A stretch of 54,890 bases of DNA, taken from NCBI GenBank assembly GCA_035575035.1, contig DATLYH010000138.1, positions 1 through 54,890 of the forward strand, given 5' to 3'. The stretch comes from DATLYH01 sp035575035. GTDB taxonomy: Bacteria; Planctomycetota; Planctomycetia; Gemmatales; Gemmataceae. Under the pieces are notes generated by a model. That model saw nothing but the letters and a program-made list of their open reading frames with translations. It was not told where the DNA came from and searched no databases. Every line of letters begins with the position of its first letter. The stretch's first letter is position 1. Made by a program: the position numbers and the translations under genes. Positions 16,888-24,945 of this stretch are shown here, in pieces.

Positions 16888-17982
16888 ATGGCCGAGAGTC
16901 GAGACGAGCAGTGGATGAAACGGGCGCTGGAGCTGGCGGAGCGGGGCCGGGGCCATGTCGAGCCGAACCCGCTCGTCGGCGCCGTGGTTGTGCGCGGCGA
17001 CCAGGTGGTCGGAGAAGGCTGGCACCGGCGCTATGGGGAGGCCCACGCCGAAGTCAACGCCTTGGCCGCGGCCGGCGAAGCGGCCCGGGGGGCGACCCTG
17101 TACGTGACCCTGGAGCCGTGCTGCCACCACGGCAAAACGCCCCCCTGCACCGACGCCGTGATCCGCGCCGGCATCCGCCGGGTGGTCGCCGCCCTGGCCG
17201 ACCCCTTCCCCCAGGTGGCCGGGCGCGGGGCGGAGTTGCTCCGAGCCGCCGGTATTGAGGTGGAGTTCGGCCCGGGCGAAGCCGAGGCGCGCCGGTTGAA
17301 CGCCCCGTACCTGAAGCTGCTGGCGACCGGCCAGCCGTACGTCCACGCCAAGTGGGCCATGACGCTCGACGGCAAGATTGCCACGCGCACCGGCGACTCG
17401 AAGTGGATCAGTAGCGAGGCCGCGCGCCGCCGGGTGCACGAGCTGCGCGGCCGAATGGATGCCATCATCGTCGGCATCGGCACGGTCCTGGCCGATGATC
17501 CGCTCCTGACTGCTCGCCCGCCGGGGCCGCGCACGCCGGTGCGCATCGTGTTGGACAGCCGCGGCCGTCTACCGGCCGACTCGCAACTTGCCCGGACCGC
17601 CCGCCAGACACCGACCCTGGTCGTGACCGCAGAGGGAGCGTCCGCTTCCCACGTTGAAGCGTTACAGGCGCTGGGCTGTGAGGTGATCGGCCTGCCGGTC
17701 CTGGACGAGCGGCCCGCGGTGGCGGCCGTGCTCGGCGAATTGGGACGGCGGCGGATGACCAACGTACTGGTGGAGGGCGGGTCGGCCGTGCTGGGCAGTT
17801 TCCTCGATGCCGGCGCGATTGATGAGGTGCACGTTTTCATCGCCCCGCGTCTGGCGGGCGGCGCCGGGGCGCGGACGCCGATCGGCGGCCGCGGCGTGGA
17901 CCGGATCGCTGATGCGCTGGCGCTCGGCGGCTGGCACGTGGAACAACTGGCGGGCGATGTGCTGCTGCATGGATGGAGGTAG
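16888..17982 (+). CDS. ribD: Bifunctional riboflavin biosynthesis deaminase/reductase RibD
   Basis: A 364-residue two-domain enzyme of riboflavin synthesis. The N-terminal deaminase domain (about 1-145) hydrolyses the amino group of the 2,5-diamino-6-ribosylamino-pyrimidinone phosphate; its zinc ligands are visible as His53 (HAE 53-55), Cys78 and Cys87 in EPCCHHGKTPPC. The C-terminal reductase domain (about 150-364) reduces the ribosyl group with NADPH, with TLDGKIATRTGDSKWIS, DAIIVGIGTVLADDPLLTAR and the late VEGGSAVLGSF motif. The length is typical. It stands alone here without other rib genes, and I see no FMN riboswitch in the 120-base upstream region. Confidence 0.95.
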   Translation: MAESRDEQWMKRALELAERGRGHVEPNPLVGAVVVRGDQVVGEGWHRRYGEAHAEVNALAAAGEAARGATLYVTLEPCCHHGKTPPCTDAVIRAGIRRVVAALADPFPQVAGRGAELLRAAGIEVEFGPGEAEARRLNAPYLKLLATGQPYVHAKWAMTLDGKIATRTGDSKWISSEAARRRVHELRGRMDAIIVGIGTVLADDPLLTARPPGPRTPVRIVLDSRGRLPADSQLARTARQTPTLVVTAEGASASHVEALQALGCEVIGLPVLDERPAVAAVLGELGRRRMTNVLVEGGSAVLGSFLDAGAIDEVHVFIAPRLAGGAGARTPIGGRGVDRIADALALGGWHVEQLAGDVLLHGWR

Positions 17983-18194
17983 TGGCCTCTCGGCCCGGGT
18001 TGGCGAGCCTTGTTGCCGCGGATGGTCGGGCGGGAAAAAGGACTTCCCTGCTCCTTCGGAAATGAGGGGAGTCGTGAAGATGGATCGAAAACCCAAACCC
18101 TTCTCATCCCCTGGATGAACGGGCCCGTCCCTTCTTCACGGCTTGGTACGCAATGTGCAAGTTTGTCTTCTTGTCAAGCTCGGGGCGCGTTCCT

Positions 18195-18214
18195 GCCCTG
18201 AGCAACATCAGGGC
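18195..18214 (+). promoter_or_regulatory. Leader hairpin just upstream of the rhodanese ribosome binding site
   Basis: A 7-bp stem, 18195-18201 with 18208-18214, encloses a 6-base loop. It ends 7 bases before a full AGGAGG ribosome binding site at 18222-18227, which is 8 bases before the ATG at 18236. The hairpin may be incidental; the ribosome binding site clearly fixes the start. Confidence 0.3.
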
Positions 18215-18235
18215 GTGATTCAGGAGGGAAGGACT

Positions 18236-18571
18236 ATGGCTGCCACAACGGAGCGGATCAGTCCACAAGAGGCAAAGGAGCACCTGAAGGCCGGCGCCCT
18301 GCTGGTCTGTGCCTACGACAGCGAGGCGAAATTCCAGCAGAACCGCTTGGAAGGGGCGATCTCCCTGGATGAGTTCCGAGCCCAGGAAGAAACGCTGCCG
18401 CGCGACCGCGAGGTCATCTTCTACTGTGCCTGACCGCACGACGCAGCCTCCGCTGGTCGGGCGGAAGAGTACCAAAGCAAAGGTTTCCGGAACGCTAAGG
18501 TGCTGGCTGGCGGCGTCCAAGCCTGGAAGGAGGCCGGCTACGGCGTCGTCGCCACTGCAGGCCAAGACTAA
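18236..18571 (+). CDS. Rhodanese-domain sulfurtransferase with in-frame UGA (candidate selenoprotein, or nonsense-mutated gene)
   Basis: The ATG at 18236 is fixed by AGGAGG at 18222-18227. The frame encodes a single rhodanese domain of 111 residues if the TGA at 18431-18433 (codon 66) is read through; otherwise it stops after 65 residues. Before it lie VCAYDSEAKF, LEGAIS and the active-site strand EVIFYCA with the presumed catalytic Cys64. After it the same frame continues with PHDAASAGRAEEYQSKGF and then NAKVLAGGVQAWKEAGYGV, which is the normal end of a rhodanese fold, to TAA at 18569. The UGA occupies the second position after Cys64, where relatives I recall have Cys (CxC). So it is either selenocysteine, a recent nonsense mutation, or a base error. 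Rhodanese-type selenoproteins are known. No Sec machinery is in the window. Confidence 0.75.
18439..18465 (+). other. Possible SECIS-like hairpin downstream of the rhodanese UGA
   Basis: Two competing folds follow the UGA. In one, 18449-18453 pairs with 18461-18465 (5 bp) and the 7-base loop TGGTCGG presents GGTC 21 bases after the UGA, like the loop of bacterial SECIS elements. In the other, 18439-18442 and 18444-18447 pair with 18456-18459 and 18452-18455 around a CTCC loop with one bulge. The second has more pairs but lacks the loop G. The role is speculative. Confidence 0.3.
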
Positions 18572-18683
18572 CTCCGGGCCGCAACCCCGCGAAGTCGGGA
18601 CGAATCAGGCTCCCTGAAAGCATCGGCCCACAGCGGGAGAGCGTGGATGGTGCGCAGATAGGGGTACTGTGGTCGCTAGGGCA

Positions 18684-18698
18684 GCCCCGCCGCGGGGC
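18684..18698. terminator. Short GC hairpin between convergent rhodanese and DUF3175 genes
   Basis: 18684-18689 pairs with 18693-18698 (6 bp, 3-base loop). It lies in the 164-base gap between convergent genes. No T-tract; weak support. Confidence 0.25.
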
Positions 18699-18735
18699 GC
18701 ATCCAGCGCGAGTCGCCCTTAGCAATCATGGCGAC

Positions 18736-18990
18736 CTACCTCTGTCGGCGGGCCTTCTCCTGCAAAAGCCGCTTGGCCTTCTCTAGCTCCCGCTTCCGCG
18801 CGGCTGACAGGTTCTTGCCGGCCCGGTTGATAAAGAATTGAATCATACGAATGGCCGAGCCAAGCCCCTTGGGGCTGACCCTTTTGCGGGCCATCGTCCG
18901 GGCGATGGTCTCGGCGTCTTGGGTGAACAGGCCTTTGGGCGGGTAGGTCGAAACCGTCTTCACATCCTGGATCCACTTCTTCTTTGCCAT
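18736..18990 (-). CDS. DUF3175 family small basic protein
   Basis: An 84-residue cytoplasmic protein rich in Lys and Arg. It matches the DUF3175 pattern as I know it: a Trp near the N-terminus (KKKWIQDV), GLFTQDAETIAR, then IRMIQFFINRAGKNLS and a helical charged tail (RKRELEKAKRLLQEKAR). The function of the family is unknown; the composition would suit nucleic-acid binding, but that is only a guess. The length is normal for the family. It is convergent with the rhodanese gene and has no operon partner. Confidence 0.8.
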   Translation of the reverse strand: MAKKKWIQDVKTVSTYPPKGLFTQDAETIARTMARKRVSPKGLGSAIRMIQFFINRAGKNLSAARKRELEKAKRLLQEKARRQR

Positions 18991-19493
18991 GAATCTCTCC
19001 GCCGACCTAACCGTGGGGTACCCTCGTGACCATCAGCGCCGCGTCCCGACGGCGGCGGGCACTTCCTTGACAGAGGGGAACTGTGCCGATTAGACTCACC
19101 CTGCTCCCTCAACTTCCCGCGCGGTCCTGGACCGGTTGAATGGGCTCACCCTTTTCCCAAGGTTGCCGTCATGTCTCACCCCTCTCCTTCCCGCCACTCC
19201 GGTCGCGACCTCTTAAGACCTCCTGACGGCGTGACAGTTGCAAAGAGTGAGCGCCATTGTATCGTACTCAATCTCAAGACAGCTGTGGTCCATCCAAGAT
19301 TGCCGATCAAGGCTTGGAGGGCAATGGACCCGATGGATTTAAGGATCATTTGTGAAACCTTAGCAACTCCTCCGGCCGCCTATATGCTGTGTTTCCATAA
19401 GTGGATGGCGCTCCGCGTCTGCCGGGGCCCTTCTTGACTGGTCATTGCCAGGTCCCATGAAAACGGAAAGATGAACCCAAGAGAGGACTCCTT
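18991..19493. other. About 500 bases without a recognisable gene
   Basis: This gap between divergent genes is less GC-rich than its flanks. It contains a perfect TTGACA at 19067-19072 with TAGACT 18 bases later, a possible plus-strand promoter. A plus-strand frame at 19171-19437 (88 codons) has only a weak AAGG upstream, no family resemblance and no signal or domain, so I do not call it a gene. Nothing else stands out. Confidence 0.4.
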
Positions 19494-20897
19494 ATGATCA
19501 AGATCACACGACGAGCGTTTCTGAAGGGCTCCATCGCGGCGGGCGTGTCCTGGGGGCTGACGCCTCACGCCCGGGCGCTGGGAGCCAACGACGACCTACG
19601 GGTCGCAGTGGTCGGGTTCCGCAGCCAGGGCAACCATCACATCCGCTGCCTCCAAGGGCTCCCGGGGGTGCGCGTGGTGGCGCTGTGCGATGCCGACCGC
19701 GACGTGCTCCACCGCGGGCTGAAAGCATTCGCCGACCGCAATCAGAAGGTGGCCGGCTATACCGATGTCCGCAAGCTCCTGGAGAGCAAGGATGTCGATG
19801 CCCTCACCACGGCGACCCCCGACCACTGGCACGCTCTGGTCACTATCTGGGCCTGTCAGGCCGGTAAGGATGTCTACGTTGAGAAGCCGCTCTGTCACAA
19901 CCTCTGGGAAGGGCGGCAGATGGTCGAGGCAGCCCGGAAGTACAACCGCATTGTGCAGTTCGGCAACCAGAACCATCCGCACCGAACAGGCGAACTGCGG
20001 CTGGAGACGGAGCAGGTGGGGAAGATCCACGTGGTCTTCACTGCCCTGAACCGCATGCGACAGAGCATCGGCAAGGTGAGCGGGCCGCAGCCGATCCCCG
20101 ACTCCGTGGATTACGACTTGTGGTGCGGCCCCGCGCCCAAGGAGCCGCTGCGGCGCAAGAACCTGCACTATGACTGGCACTGGGTCTGGTCCACTGGCAC
20201 CGGCGAGATCGGCAACAACGGTATCTACCCGCTGGACGCGGCCCGGCTGGCGCTGGGCCAGAACACCCTGCCCCGGCGCGTCCTGAGCCTGGGCGGGCGG
20301 TTCCTCTTTGACGACGACGGCGAGACGCCCAACACCCAGATCGCCCTCTTCCAGTACGAGCCGGGGCCGCTGGTGATCTTCGAGCTGCGGAATTTGCCGT
20401 CGGTAAAAGGCCCCAAGACGGTGGGCCCGAAGATCAAGGGGGAGCGCGGCGAGGCCGGGCTGCCGCGGCCGGTGGGCCAGCCCGGCGACACCGGCGGCTA
20501 TCCCGCCCACCAGGGGCACCTGTACAACTTCCTGGCCGCGGTACGCAGCCGCAAGGTCAGCGACCTCCGAGCGGACGTACTCGAAGGGCACCTGTCCACG
20601 GCGCTGGTGCACCTGGCGAATATCTCCTACCGGCTCGGCACCCCCCACTCGTTGCCGGAAGCCCGCGAGGCGATCCAGGACCGGGGGAGCGACGCCCTGG
20701 AGACGTTCGAGCGCTTCCGGGAACACCTGGAGGCCAACGGCGTCGATTTCGCCAAGACGAAGGTGATCGTCGGGCCCTGGCTGGAAATAGATGCCCGCAC
20801 CGAGCGCTTTGTCGGCAGCACCGAGATCGTCACCCGGGCCAACCAACTCTTGCGCCGCGAGTACCGCGAGCCATTCGTCGTGCCGGAGCGGGTTTAA
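19494..20897 (+). CDS. Tat-exported Gfo/Idh/MocA family oxidoreductase
   Basis: A 467-residue protein. The N-terminus has a twin-arginine signal (TRRAFLKGSIAAG) ending near the AxA at about residue 28. The Rossmann domain follows (LRVAVVGFRSQGNHH, VVALCDAD), then TATPDHWHALVTIWACQAGKDVYVEKPL with the conserved EKP whose lysine lines the active site. The C-terminal alpha/beta domain includes DYDLWCGPAP, DWHWVWSTGTGEIGNNGIY and GHLYNFLAAVRSRK, all usual for the planctomycete exported subgroup. It is expected to oxidise or reduce a sugar or sugar derivative with NAD(P) bound before Tat export; the substrate is unknown. AGAGGA lies 8-13 bases upstream of the ATG. It is monocistronic here. Confidence 0.92.
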   Translation: MIKITRRAFLKGSIAAGVSWGLTPHARALGANDDLRVAVVGFRSQGNHHIRCLQGLPGVRVVALCDADRDVLHRGLKAFADRNQKVAGYTDVRKLLESKDVDALTTATPDHWHALVTIWACQAGKDVYVEKPLCHNLWEGRQMVEAARKYNRIVQFGNQNHPHRTGELRLETEQVGKIHVVFTALNRMRQSIGKVSGPQPIPDSVDYDLWCGPAPKEPLRRKNLHYDWHWVWSTGTGEIGNNGIYPLDAARLALGQNTLPRRVLSLGGRFLFDDDGETPNTQIALFQYEPGPLVIFELRNLPSVKGPKTVGPKIKGERGEAGLPRPVGQPGDTGGYPAHQGHLYNFLAAVRSRKVSDLRADVLEGHLSTALVHLANISYRLGTPHSLPEAREAIQDRGSDALETFERFREHLEANGVDFAKTKVIVGPWLEIDARTERFVGSTEIVTRANQLLRREYREPFVVPERV

Positions 20898-21102
20898 CAC
20901 CGGGTCGCCTCGGGAAGTCATCGTTGCTGTTTGCGGCTTAGCGCCAAGTCGCAGGCGGCAACGATGATCCTTTCAGGCGCTCCCTACCCTATACCCGGTT
21001 GCGGCCGCCGGAGACATGAGGTACAACTCCCCCAGGCTGGGTGCGGTTCACGCCCCACTCCGGGGGAAGCGCCCGCCTCTCGGTCCCGGGAGCGCTCTGC
21101 CC

Positions 21103-22638
21103 ATGCTTGCCAAGTTGAACACATTCACCCTGGTCGGCATTGAGGCCGTGCCGGTCGAAGTCGAGGTTGATGTGTCGGCCGGCTTGCCCAAGACGGTCCT
21201 GGTCGGCCTGCCCGAGTTGGCGGTGCGCGAAAGCATCCACCGCATCGAGCGGGCGTTGGCGAACCTCGGCTACCAGCGCCACCCTGGCCGAACGGTGATC
21301 AACCTCGCCCCCGCCGACCTGCGCAAAGACGCGGGGGGCTTCGACCTTCCCATCGCCCTAGGCCTGCTGGTGGCCACCGGCCAGTTGCTTCCCGAGCAGC
21401 TGCGCGACTTCGCCACGGTCGGCGAGCTGGCCCTTGACGGCAGCGTCCGCCCTATCAAGGGTGCCCTCTCCATGGCCATGGCCGCCGCCGAGCGCCGCAT
21501 CCCCAAGATGCTGGTGCCGGCCGCCAACGCCCGCGAAGCCGCCGTGGTCGAGGCGGTTGCCGTCTATGCCGTTGGCAATCTGGCCGAGGCAGTCGGCATC
21601 CTGGCGGGTCAGCTCCCGGCTGAGCCGGTCGCCTCCCACATCGACGAGGTATTCGCCCGGTTGAACACCTACGATGTGGACTTCGCCGATGTTCGCGGCC
21701 AAGAGTTCGCCAAGCGGGCGTTGGTCGTCGCCGCTGCCGGCGGGCATAATGTGCTCATGATCGGCAGTCCGGGCACCGGCAAGACCATGCTGGCCCGCCG
21801 GCTGCCGACCATCCTGCCGCCGTTGACGCCCGCCGAAAGCCTGGAGACGACGCGCATCTACAGCGCGATGGGACGGCTCAATCCGGACGAGGCCCTGCTG
21901 GCGCAGCGGCCGTTCCGGGCACCGCATCACACCATCAGTGATGCCGGCATGGTCGGCGGCGGCAGCACGCCGGCCCCGGGCGAAATTTCCCTGGCCCATC
22001 ATGGCGTCCTTTTTCTGGACGAGTTGCCCGAGTTCAACCGCCGCAGTCTGGAGGTGCTCCGCCAGCCGCTGGAAGAAGGCAAGGTGGTCATCTCACGGGC
22101 GCTGCACTCGGCCACCTTTCCTGCCAATTTCATCCTGGTCGCCGCCATGAACCCTTGCCCGTGCGGCTACCTCGGCGACGCCAAGCACGTCTGCAAGTGC
22201 TCGCCCATGCAGATTGAGCGCTACATGGGCCGGATCAGCGGGCCGCTGCTGGACCGGATCGACCTGCACATCGAGGTCCCCGCCGTCCCGTTCCAGGAGT
22301 TGGCCGCCAACGCCGACGGCACGTCCAGCGCCGCCATGCGGGAACAGGTCAGCCGGGCGCGGCAAGTGCAGCGGCAGCGCTTCGGCCCGGACAGCCATCG
22401 GCTCAACAGTCGGATGACCAGCCGGCAGCTGCGGCGCTACTGTGTGTTGGACGAGGAGGGCCGCAACCTCTTGAAGAGCGCCATGGAAGAGCTGGGTCTG
22501 TCGGCGCGGGCGCATGACCGCATTCTGCGGGTAGCTCGGACCATTGCCGACCTCGACGGCTCGGCCAACATCCGGCCAGGGCATGTCGTCGAGGCCATCG
22601 GCTACCGCAGCCTCGACCGCAAACTCTGGGCAAGGTGA
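21103..22638 (+). CDS. comM: YifB/ComM family Mg-chelatase-like AAA+ ATPase
   Basis: A 511-residue protein read from the ATG at 21103 (MLAKLNTFTLVGIEA, the normal ComM beginning); the frame is open 87 bases further upstream, but that part is unlike the family. Residues about 1-170 form the Lon protease-like fold (VDVSAGLPKTVLVGLPE). The AAA+ module has Walker A GSPGTGKT at 221-228 and Walker B LFLDEL at about 303-308; a cysteine-rich loop CPCGYLGDAKHVCKC near 345-360 may bind metal. The C-terminal Mg-chelatase-like domain closes the protein. ComM in other bacteria is a hexameric helicase that promotes branch migration in natural transformation. Here it stands alone, and its TGA opens a hairpin at 22636-22701. 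Confidence 0.93.
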   Translation: MLAKLNTFTLVGIEAVPVEVEVDVSAGLPKTVLVGLPELAVRESIHRIERALANLGYQRHPGRTVINLAPADLRKDAGGFDLPIALGLLVATGQLLPEQLRDFATVGELALDGSVRPIKGALSMAMAAAERRIPKMLVPAANAREAAVVEAVAVYAVGNLAEAVGILAGQLPAEPVASHIDEVFARLNTYDVDFADVRGQEFAKRALVVAAAGGHNVLMIGSPGTGKTMLARRLPTILPPLTPAESLETTRIYSAMGRLNPDEALLAQRPFRAPHHTISDAGMVGGGSTPAPGEISLAHHGVLFLDELPEFNRRSLEVLRQPLEEGKVVISRALHSATFPANFILVAAMNPCPCGYLGDAKHVCKCSPMQIERYMGRISGPLLDRIDLHIEVPAVPFQELAANADGTSSAAMREQVSRARQVQRQRFGPDSHRLNSRMTSRQLRRYCVLDEEGRNLLKSAMEELGLSARAHDRILRVARTIADLDGSANIRPGHVVEAIGYRSLDRKLWAR

Positions 22639-22701
22639 AGCAAGTAAACAAGTTACACTACCACCTCTTGACTTGTAACTTGTAACTTGTTATTTGCTTC
22701 A
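22636..22701 (+). repeat. Intergenic 7-nt-period inverted repeat starting at the comM stop codon
   Basis: 22636-22646 pairs with 22691-22701 (11 bp including one G-T pair), then after a one-base bulge 22648-22656 pairs with 22682-22690 (9 bp). The loop is 25 bases. The right arm is a run of ACTTGTA-type heptamers (22671-22690). The stem begins with the TGA stop codon of comM. It probably acts at transcript 3' ends, like the elements at 4889 and 11082. Confidence 0.75.
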
Positions 22702-22890
22702 CTCGGCCTGCCCCAACCGCATGCCTCTTCGCAACCGCCCATCTGCTATCCCTTGCCGCAACGGCGGCCGACGAATCTCTTCTCGCGATTGTCCCGTTTT
22801 TTTGCTACAGACGTCCGCTCGTGCTTCCGAACGAACACCATGTACAGTCCCCTGACCGAAATATACCCCTTTCCCCCGGAAGGATGATCC

Positions 22891-23217
22891 ATGCGGAACG
22901 CGGTTGCGGTGACCCTGGTCGTACTGGCCGGACTGCTGCTGAACGGCACCGTTCAGGCGGCCGACCCGCCCCGGACGACGATCACGTTCAAGGACCTGGA
23001 CTGTCCCAGCTGCGCCAAGAAGCTGGCGGCCCGGTTAGGCCAGGTGCCGGGCGTCGCGGCGGTCAAGACCGACCTGGAGACGAAGACCGCCACTATCACG
23101 CCTCGGCCCAACCAGCAGCCTTTGCCGCGTGCCCTCTGGGAAACGGCTGAGAAGGCCGGCTTCGAACCCGTCAAGCTCGAAGGCCCTGCCGGCACCTTCA
23201 CCGATCGGCCCAAATGA
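22891..23217 (+). CDS. Small secreted heavy-metal-associated (HMA) domain protein, MerP-like
   Basis: A 108-residue protein. The signal peptide covers about residues 1-23 (VTLVVLAGLLLNGTVQAAD). The rest is a single ferredoxin-like HMA domain with the metal-binding pair Cys38 and Cys41 in DLDCPSCAKKL; GVAAVKTDLETKTATITP and the final AGFEPV are standard HMA features. It would bind a soft metal such as Cu(I) or Hg(II) in the periplasm; which one cannot be told. No metal ATPase or mercury gene lies nearby. GGAAGGATG just upstream supplies the ribosome binding site. It precedes the two LolA-like genes on the same strand, but 120 bases away. Confidence 0.88.
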   Translation: MRNAVAVTLVVLAGLLLNGTVQAADPPRTTITFKDLDCPSCAKKLAARLGQVPGVAAVKTDLETKTATITPRPNQQPLPRALWETAEKAGFEPVKLEGPAGTFTDRPK

Positions 23218-23337
23218 GACAGGGGGCCAGACGACTGCCCCCCTGACCCCTGAGCCCTTCCTTCAGTAAAAAGACCACATGCAGCTCCCCGACCGGGATC
23301 GGTCCCCGGTTCGTTGCCATCCGCAAGGAGGTCCGTC

Positions 23338-24087
23338 ATGCGAAGGCTGTGGTGCGCGTCGTTCGCGATTGGCCTGGTCTTGGGCGCTATCGCTCCATGC
23401 CGGGCCGACGATCCGGCGGAGCCGCGGGCGCTGATCGAGAAGGCCATCCAGGCTCGCGGCGGCGCTGCGAAGCTCAACCAGTTCAAGGCCGCCACCTGGA
23501 AGGGCGCGGGCAAGTTCCACGGCCTCGGCGAGGCCATCGACCTCACCGGCGAGTGGGCGGTCCAGCCGCCCGAGCAGAGTCGGAGCCGCGTTGAGTTCGA
23601 GTTCAACGGTATGAAGTTCCAGCGCCTTGTGGTCGTCAACGGCGACAAAGGCTGGGTCAAGTTGAACGACGCCGTGCAGGACATGGACAAGGAACAACTG
23701 GCCGAGGAGAAGTCCCTGGCCTATGCCGTCCGCTTGACGCCTCTGGTGACGGACAAGGCATATCAACTGGCCCCCTTGGGTGAGACTAAAATCGGTGACC
23801 GCCCTGCCGTCGGCGTCAAGGCCTCGCACAAGGACCGGCGCGATGTCAACCTCTACTTCGACAAGGAGACTGGGCTGCTGCTCAAGAGCGAAACGCGCGT
23901 TAGAGATGTGCTGACCGGGCAGGAAGTCGGCCAGGAAACCTTCTACAGCGACTACAAGGAGGTGGGCGGCCTCAAGCATCCGATGAAGATCATCATCCGG
24001 CGGGATGATCGGCCCTTCCTCGAAATCCAGTGGAGCGATTTCCAGCCGCACGATAAGCTGGATGACGGTGTCTTTGCAAAGCCCTGA
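23338..24087 (+). CDS. Secreted LolA-like (outer-membrane lipoprotein-sorting type) protein, copy 1
   Basis: A 249-residue exported protein. The start at 23338 is fixed by AAGGAGG at 23325-23331; a frame continuation to 23314 is ignored. The signal peptide is about 1-23 (FAIGLVLGAIAPCRAD). The mature protein begins with a helix (ALIEKAIQARGGAAKLNQFKA), followed by strands containing VVNGDKGWVK, KIGDRPAVGVKASHKDRRDVNLYFDKETGLLL and a terminal FSDY/YSDYKEVGGLKHPMKI segment. This pattern is that of the LolA/LolB and MucB superfamily fold, which has a hydrophobic cavity for lipids. The planctomycete versions have no known function. It is the first of a tandem pair with the next gene, which shares the same order of motifs. 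Confidence 0.75.
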   Translation: MRRLWCASFAIGLVLGAIAPCRADDPAEPRALIEKAIQARGGAAKLNQFKAATWKGAGKFHGLGEAIDLTGEWAVQPPEQSRSRVEFEFNGMKFQRLVVVNGDKGWVKLNDAVQDMDKEQLAEEKSLAYAVRLTPLVTDKAYQLAPLGETKIGDRPAVGVKASHKDRRDVNLYFDKETGLLLKSETRVRDVLTGQEVGQETFYSDYKEVGGLKHPMKIIIRRDDRPFLEIQWSDFQPHDKLDDGVFAKP

Positions 24088-24153
24088 GCGGGAGGCTCCG
24101 ATCGCTGACACTCCCAGTTCGCCCTGGTCCTTCTTCACCCTTCCCTGAGGTGG

Positions 24154-24912
24154 ATGATGCGCCAATTTCTTTGCTTGTCCGTCGCGCTCTGCCTGGTCGT
24201 AGGGACGGGGGCCCCGGCCTGGGCCGATGAGCAGGCAGAAGCGCGGGCAGTGATCGAACGGGCCATCCAGGCACACGGCGGAGAGAAGAACCTGGCCAAG
24301 CTCAAGGCCGAGAGTTGGAAGGTCCGGGGCAAGTTTTACCTCGATGACCAGGCGGTGCCGTACACCTGCGATTGGCTGGTGCAGCCGCCGCGGCAGATCC
24401 GGGAAACGCTGGAGACGACCATCGAGGGGAAGGACTACCGGCTGACGCGGGTGGTCAACGGCGACCAGGGGTGGACCCGGATCAACGACGACGTGGAACC
24501 CCTGAATAAGGCCGAGTTGGAAGAAGTCCGGCAGGAACTCTTCGCCCACTGGGCCGCGACCCTGCTGCCGTTGCGAGAGAAGACGTTCCGGCTGGCGTCT
24601 TTGGGCGAGGCCAAGGTCGGCGACCGCCCTGCCGTCGGCGTCAAGGTGTCCCACGAGGGATACCGCGATGTCAGCCTGTTCTTCGACAAGGAAACCGGCC
24701 TGCTGCTCAAGGCCCAGATGCGCGTCAAAGTGCTGCCCGGCGGTAATGAGGTCACGCAAGAGACCCTCTTCAGCGACTACCGTGAGATCGACGGCGTCCA
24801 GAACGCCCGCAAGTTCGTCGTCAAGCGGGATGGCAAGGTCTATGCCGATGGTGAGGTCAGCGACTACGCGCCGCGGGACAAGCTGGACGACGACACCTTC
24901 GCCAAGCCGTGA
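24154..24912 (+). CDS. Secreted LolA-like protein, copy 2 (tandem paralogue)
   Basis: A 252-residue protein with a signal peptide (LSVALCLVVGTGAPAWAD) and the same plan as its upstream neighbour: ARAVIERAIQAHGG, VVNGDQGWTRIN, KVGDRPAVGVKVSHEGYRDVSLFFDKETGLLLK, LFSDYREIDGVQNARKFVVKRDGK and the shared end DKLDDDTFAKP. The two copies end with nearly the same residues and clearly arose by duplication. The fold is the LolA type by inference; a lipid or lipoprotein ligand is possible. Start at 24154 or the next ATG at 24157. The intergenic gap to copy 1 is 66 bases, so the two are probably co-transcribed. Confidence 0.75.
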   Translation: MMRQFLCLSVALCLVVGTGAPAWADEQAEARAVIERAIQAHGGEKNLAKLKAESWKVRGKFYLDDQAVPYTCDWLVQPPRQIRETLETTIEGKDYRLTRVVNGDQGWTRINDDVEPLNKAELEEVRQELFAHWAATLLPLREKTFRLASLGEAKVGDRPAVGVKVSHEGYRDVSLFFDKETGLLLKAQMRVKVLPGGNEVTQETLFSDYREIDGVQNARKFVVKRDGKVYADGEVSDYAPRDKLDDDTFAKP

Positions 24913-24945
24913 CGGGAGCCATACCTTGTTCGCACCGACCCCGGC

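Noticed and set aside
16888..17982. FMN riboswitch ahead of ribD
   Set aside because: The upstream 120 bases do not show the conserved FMN-element segments that I would expect.
19171..19437. 88-codon frame upstream of the Gfo/Idh/MocA gene
   Set aside because: Weak ribosome binding site, no domain, no signal peptide, and composition not typical of coding DNA in this genome.
19596..20921. 441-codon minus-strand frame opposite the Gfo/Idh/MocA gene
   Set aside because: Shadow of a strong gene with Tat signal and EKP motif; no support of its own.
23263..24759. 498-codon minus-strand frame opposite the two LolA-like genes
   Set aside because: Its internal repeats only mirror the duplication of the true plus-strand genes.
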